From contig DOPG01000069.1 of NCBI GenBank assembly GCA_003513555.1, positions 1,591-29,189 on the forward strand: a stretch of 27,599 nt of DNA, written 5' to 3'. The translations under genes were made by a program, and so were the position numbers. Below are positions 24,529-27,599 of the stretch, in pieces; the first letter of the stretch is position 1, and the number at the start of each line of letters is the position of its first letter. Origin of the DNA: Rhodopirellula sp. GTDB lineage: Bacteria; Planctomycetota; Planctomycetia; Pirellulales; Pirellulaceae. The notes beneath the pieces were generated by a model. The model had not been told where the DNA came from, did no database searches, and saw nothing but the letters and a program-made list of their open reading frames with translations.

Positions 24529-24892
24529 TTCCGATTTACTTCTCATCGAGACAATTTTTGACAGCGAGCCAGAAAGCCCATAGGAACCCGACCGTATTTG
24601 GCCGTAAACGATGATGTGAAAACAGGCCATCCAGCGTTGCCATGGCAAGGAACCAAGCCTACCGCTGTCGGATACTTCACACCTGCCGATTTATATTAAC
24701 CCGCCAGACGGCAGCCCGCCTCCCCGACGAGGAAAGATTCCCGAAGCAGATGCATCTGCCACAATTGATCGTGCTTGACCTCGCTAATAGAAGTCCAAGC
24801 TGGCGACCGGCCTCTCAGCCTGTCGACAAGTTTTGTTCGATTCTGAAGAAAGGTTATGCAAACAGAGCAGCACGACGCTACCTACTTCTTGA
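24529..24892. other. 364-base intergenic region with two perfect palindromes
   Basis: This lies between the astA stop and the start of the secreted clan CD-like gene, both on the minus strand. No credible coding frame is seen. It contains TTGCCATGGCAA (24637-24648) and the 14-base perfect palindrome GCAGATGCATCTGC (24746-24759). The promoter for the secreted protein should be here, but I cannot mark a convincing one, and no clear terminator follows astA. Confidence 0.45.
24746..24759. promoter_or_regulatory. Perfect 14-base palindrome GCAGATGCATCTGC
   Basis: Fully self-complementary 14-mer about 220 bases upstream of the secreted-protein start. It could be a regulator binding site; no regulator is identified and it could also be chance. 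Confidence 0.3.
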
Positions 24893-25924
24893 TCAGTTTT
24901 CCTGTTGGGGCTTGAGCGTCATCACAACACAAGCTGAACCGGCCTCAATTTGCAATTGTCTGGCGTCGCTGGCAACCAGGTGAATGGTATCACCCTTGGT
25001 TTGTATCTCAGTCAAGACACTTGTGAAGCCTTCTTTTGTGCTGGCAACCATTGCTCGGGTCGCCTGCCCTTTGATTTGATCGACGACACCGCCAACAGTC
25101 ACAGACCGCGTTCTTTGCACGGCATGAATCGATCGTGTTTCTGCGCTGATTACGGGACCAGCGTCAAAGATATCGAACAGATCTGTCCCGGTAAAACCTT
25201 CAGCCTTAAGCATGGCCACTGCTGGTTCAGTTTCTTGATGGACCTGCCCGATCCCATCGCGAACATCCTGTTCAAGAAGCTCAAGATAAATCGGATGTTG
25301 CGGCATCATCTCTTCGATAAACTGCTTTGAGATAGTTGACATGGCATCCGCCGTTGCGAAGTCCACTGGTATAAACCTTCCGGCAACAGCATCCCAAAAC
25401 GGAACACTTCCATCCGGGTTGGATCGACCTCTCATCTCCGCAATCACGCGATCTGCAAATCGGTGGGGTAACATGGAGATCAATGCAAAACGGGCGAGGG
25501 ACAACCAGCGTCCGCGTCCCTCACCCCGATAAATTCCACGCAGAAACAGACTGCCAATCTCTGTAGGGCCATCGTGAATTCGTTCTAAATCCAAACGAAC
25601 TCGGTGCTGGTGAATACCAAGCAACTCACTTTCGTGTTCCGACTCAATGCGACGATAGGCATACAATGGTTGATAGCCACCTGTCTTAGAATACACCGTC
25701 GACGTACCCACTAGTTCGCCAGACTCAGTATTTACTAACACCAGTACGTAAGGTTCTCCTCGAGGAGAAATGCCTGTGCGGCTAAAAGCAAACGTGGACT
25801 GCTCGATACGATCCAGTAGTCTCGCTCGATCCAACTGCAACGATGTCAGTCCCTTCGTTGCGGACTGAGCAAGTTGAAAAAGGGCATCGATGTCGTCGAT
25901 GCGTACCGATCGAACAATCCACAT
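24893..25924 (-). CDS. astA: Arginine N-succinyltransferase
   Basis: A 343-residue protein, the usual length for AstA. The first step of the arginine succinyltransferase pathway moves succinyl from succinyl-CoA to the alpha-amino group of arginine (or ornithine in some enzymes). Supporting motifs in order: MWIVRSVRIDDIDALFQLAQ, then KGLTSLQLDRARLLDRIE (about residues 24-41), ELVGTSTVYSKTGG, LGIHQHRVRLDLERIHDGPT, EIGSLFLRGIYRGEGRGRWL (about 131-150, the acyl-CoA binding region), RFADRVIAEMRGRSNPDGSV followed by PFWDAVAGRF, KQFIEEMMPQHPIYLELL, and IGQVHQETEPAVAMLKAEGF. These fit the cytosolic GNAT-like fold of the family. The gene follows the class III aminotransferase by 11 bases, so the two are likely co-transcribed. 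AstB, AstD and AstE are not in the window. Confidence 0.93.
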   Translation of the reverse strand: MWIVRSVRIDDIDALFQLAQSATKGLTSLQLDRARLLDRIEQSTFAFSRTGISPRGEPYVLVLVNTESGELVGTSTVYSKTGGYQPLYAYRRIESEHESELLGIHQHRVRLDLERIHDGPTEIGSLFLRGIYRGEGRGRWLSLARFALISMLPHRFADRVIAEMRGRSNPDGSVPFWDAVAGRFIPVDFATADAMSTISKQFIEEMMPQHPIYLELLEQDVRDGIGQVHQETEPAVAMLKAEGFTGTDLFDIFDAGPVISAETRSIHAVQRTRSVTVGGVVDQIKGQATRAMVASTKEGFTSVLTEIQTKGDTIHLVASDARQLQIEAGSACVVMTLKPQQEN

Positions 25925-25935
25925 AGCTTGAATCC

Positions 25936-27366
25936 TTACCCAATCTGCTTTGCGAACTTGATCAAGGATTTTTCCAAAAGCAGGATCGCTGCATCAATGT
26001 GCTCGACCGTTGTCGTTGCCGGAGGAGGCAGAAACCGGATGCGTGTCGGATCCGAGCCACAGACAAATCCCAGCAAGCCCACCTCATACATCGTCATCAT
26101 CAACTGCTTCGCTTGCTCAGCACTGCCATCACCGGGGGTAAAAGCAATCATCATTCCTTCACCAAAGGGACCCCGGATCAACGTGGGATAATTTTCAGCA
26201 AGAGCTGAAAGTTTGTCGGCAAAGTACTGATGCCGCACTACATTCTGGCCTTCGCTTCCAAAACACCCGCCAGAGTCCAACAGGTCCAACATTTTCAAAC
26301 CGGTCGCAATTGAAGACGAAGAACCAGTAAACGTCTGACTCAGGATTGGGCCCTTGGGCTTTAAGGCCTCGCCATACAATGTCGCGCAGACCTGAGTGAT
26401 CTTTCCAACGGTGACGATATCAGCAAACTCATCCAAACCGTAATGCTGAAAAGCGTATGGTTTGGATGTGCGGGAAAACGACTGCACTTCATCAAAGATA
26501 ATGGGCACACCCGCCTCGCGAAGTGGTTCACATAAAGCTCTGAAAAAATCATGACTTCCAGGATAGTATCCCCCCTCACCAGCAATCGGCTCTGCCCAGA
26601 ATGCTGCATACCTGCCCGGATGACGATTCAACAGTCGATGCAACTCATCAACTGCCCACCGCAAACTGCGTTCAGGGTTGGCAGCATCTCTGAATGGCAG
26701 GTAATCCACATTCAGCGTTAGCGGCAATCCCATTCGATAATTGGGACGATCAGTCAACGCGGCCATTGCCAATGACCGTCCAGCAAAAGCATTATCAAAA
26801 GCGATGATGCGATCAGCTGGGGACTTATGGTGCAGTGCTATCTTCAGTGCATTTTCATTCGCCATCGCACCGCTGGTAGACAGCAGGCAATGGTCAATCG
26901 CAGCCCCACCTACACTCGCCATCTGGATCAAGCGTTCGGATAGTTTGATGCTTGGAGGATGCTGTTGCAGATTGCCCTGCATGACGGTGTCTTCCAAAGC
27001 TGCATCAAGTGCAGCATCAACCATCGCTTCGTGGCTATGACCAGCCCCATGAACACCGATGCCGCCAATGAAGTCAAGCTTGACGCTGCCATCCGCCAAC
27101 TCAACATAGGGTCCGCGACCGAGCCCCGAAGACAAATAGGGCCAGAAAGGTGGTCCACCTCGAGTCTCAGCCAAGCGAGACAACAACTGCTCATATGCTG
27201 CTGACAAATCAGGATCGGCAGCTCGAACATCCTGAATCCCGCGACTATGGTCAGCCACAGCCTCGGCAATTAAACGGCGTGCCTCAGCGATTCGTGAATC
27301 TGCTCGCAAATCTGCAGCAGCCAAGTTTGGATGTGATGAACCAGATGACTCCGAAGGTTGTCCCAC
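25936..27366 (-). CDS. Class III aminotransferase, probably succinylornithine/ornithine type
   Basis: A 476-residue PLP enzyme of the acetylornithine/succinylornithine/4-aminobutyrate aminotransferase superfamily. Motifs seen: LDFIGGIGVHGAGHSHEAMV (substrate/cofactor entry), STSGAMANENALKIAL (phosphate-binding loop), AFWAEPIAGEGGYYPG, IIFDEVQSFSRTSKP with the PLP-pyridine Asp292, VTVGKITQVCATLYG with the Schiff-base Lys322, and TFTGSSSSIATGLKMLDLLD. The first 50 residues are an N-terminal extension. Its position just upstream of astA suggests the AstC step, in which N2-succinylornithine gives N-succinylglutamate semialdehyde. Sequence alone does not exclude lysine 6-aminotransferase, ornithine aminotransferase or acetylornithine aminotransferase, so no symbol is given. 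The GTG start at 27366 has AGGAG nine bases upstream. Confidence 0.88.
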   Translation of the reverse strand: MGQPSESSGSSHPNLAAADLRADSRIAEARRLIAEAVADHSRGIQDVRAADPDLSAAYEQLLSRLAETRGGPPFWPYLSSGLGRGPYVELADGSVKLDFIGGIGVHGAGHSHEAMVDAALDAALEDTVMQGNLQQHPPSIKLSERLIQMASVGGAAIDHCLLSTSGAMANENALKIALHHKSPADRIIAFDNAFAGRSLAMAALTDRPNYRMGLPLTLNVDYLPFRDAANPERSLRWAVDELHRLLNRHPGRYAAFWAEPIAGEGGYYPGSHDFFRALCEPLREAGVPIIFDEVQSFSRTSKPYAFQHYGLDEFADIVTVGKITQVCATLYGEALKPKGPILSQTFTGSSSSIATGLKMLDLLDSGGCFGSEGQNVVRHQYFADKLSALAENYPTLIRGPFGEGMMIAFTPGDGSAEQAKQLMMTMYEVGLLGFVCGSDPTRIRFLPPPATTTVEHIDAAILLLEKSLIKFAKQIG

Positions 27367-27375
27367 GAGATACCA

Positions 27376-27380
27376 CTCCT
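27376..27380 (-). promoter_or_regulatory. Shine-Dalgarno AGGAG deciding a GTG start
   Basis: On the minus strand AGGAG is followed by a nine-base spacer and GTG at 27366. It supports the long form of the aminotransferase with its N-terminal extension. The remaining 220 bases to the window edge hold no feature I can defend. Confidence 0.6.
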
Positions 27381-27599
27381 GTGTGAAAATTTTTTGTCCT
27401 GCACGCCTCTATAGTAACGCTTCCTCTCAAAAAGGTTCAGCCTGAGGCGTATCACAGAGAAATCATCCAACAAAATGGCACTAACATCGCCAACCACGAA
27501 CATGATTTTAAACCTCATCCCCGCATGAGCGCAGACCCTTGCAAGGTCACAGACTTGCTGGCATTTTTCCGGAACGTAACGCCCATTCCCCCTCGGGAT

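Noticed and set aside
24529..24648. Forty-residue N-terminal extension of the secreted clan CD-like protein
   Set aside because: The internal ATG at 24528 gives a proper signal peptide at the N-terminus, which the longer form would bury.
27270..27599. Minus-strand frame open from the right edge to a stop at 27270
   Set aside because: It overlaps the aminotransferase start by about 100 bases in another frame and its translation has no recognisable features. It could only be judged with sequence beyond the edge.

Overview
The window looks like part of a Planctomycetota chromosome of roughly balanced base composition. The evidence is a DUF1549/DUF1553 gene (planctomycete cytochrome C type) beside a Tat-exported DUF1501 gene, a secreted WD40 protein and a sialate O-acetylesterase-like protein, plus weak Shine-Dalgarno use at many starts and several very large or mosaic proteins. 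I see no tRNA, rRNA, CRISPR, phage gene, transposase or insertion sequence. All calls come from reading the sequence and its translations; no database search was run.

Layout. (1) 2-4284, plus strand: a 5'-truncated protein with a tandem PSTRPSx repeat, a His/Trp-rich segment, TPR-like helices and a C-terminal beta domain; then an HdeD/DUF308 membrane protein overlapping a membrane-anchored glycerophosphodiester phosphodiesterase. (2) 4285-4611, minus strand: the decayed N-terminal third of a creatininase-family gene. (3) 4671-11311, minus strand: a probable five-gene operon read from high to low coordinates, coding for a secreted thioredoxin-fold protein, a DUF1549/DUF1553 protein, a DUF1501 protein, a WD40 protein and a SASA-type esterase. 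It ends in a strong intrinsic terminator that contains the last stop codon. (4) 11312-12048: a 737-base divergent intergenic region holding several palindromes and a direct repeat.

(5) 12049-15002, plus strand: an HlyD-type periplasmic adaptor with C-terminal EF-hands, overlapping a MacB/FtsX-type permease, with no ATPase gene between or beside them. (6) 15129-23009, plus strand: an acyltransferase-3 membrane protein whose loop carries ankyrin repeats, then a giant protein of about 1985 residues with roughly 55 hydrophobic segments and no recognisable catalytic domain. (7) 24528-23098, minus strand: a secreted protein with a His/Cys arrangement like clan CD (caspase/gingipain) peptidases. (8) 27366-24893, minus strand: a class III aminotransferase and arginine N-succinyltransferase (astA), 11 bases apart, which together suggest arginine/ornithine catabolism by the succinyl route.

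The best candidates for undescribed biology are the giant membrane protein next to the ankyrin-acyltransferase, the clan CD-like secreted protein, and the EF-hand-tailed adaptor. The five-gene minus-strand operon is a variant of a gene set that is common in planctomycetes but poorly understood.
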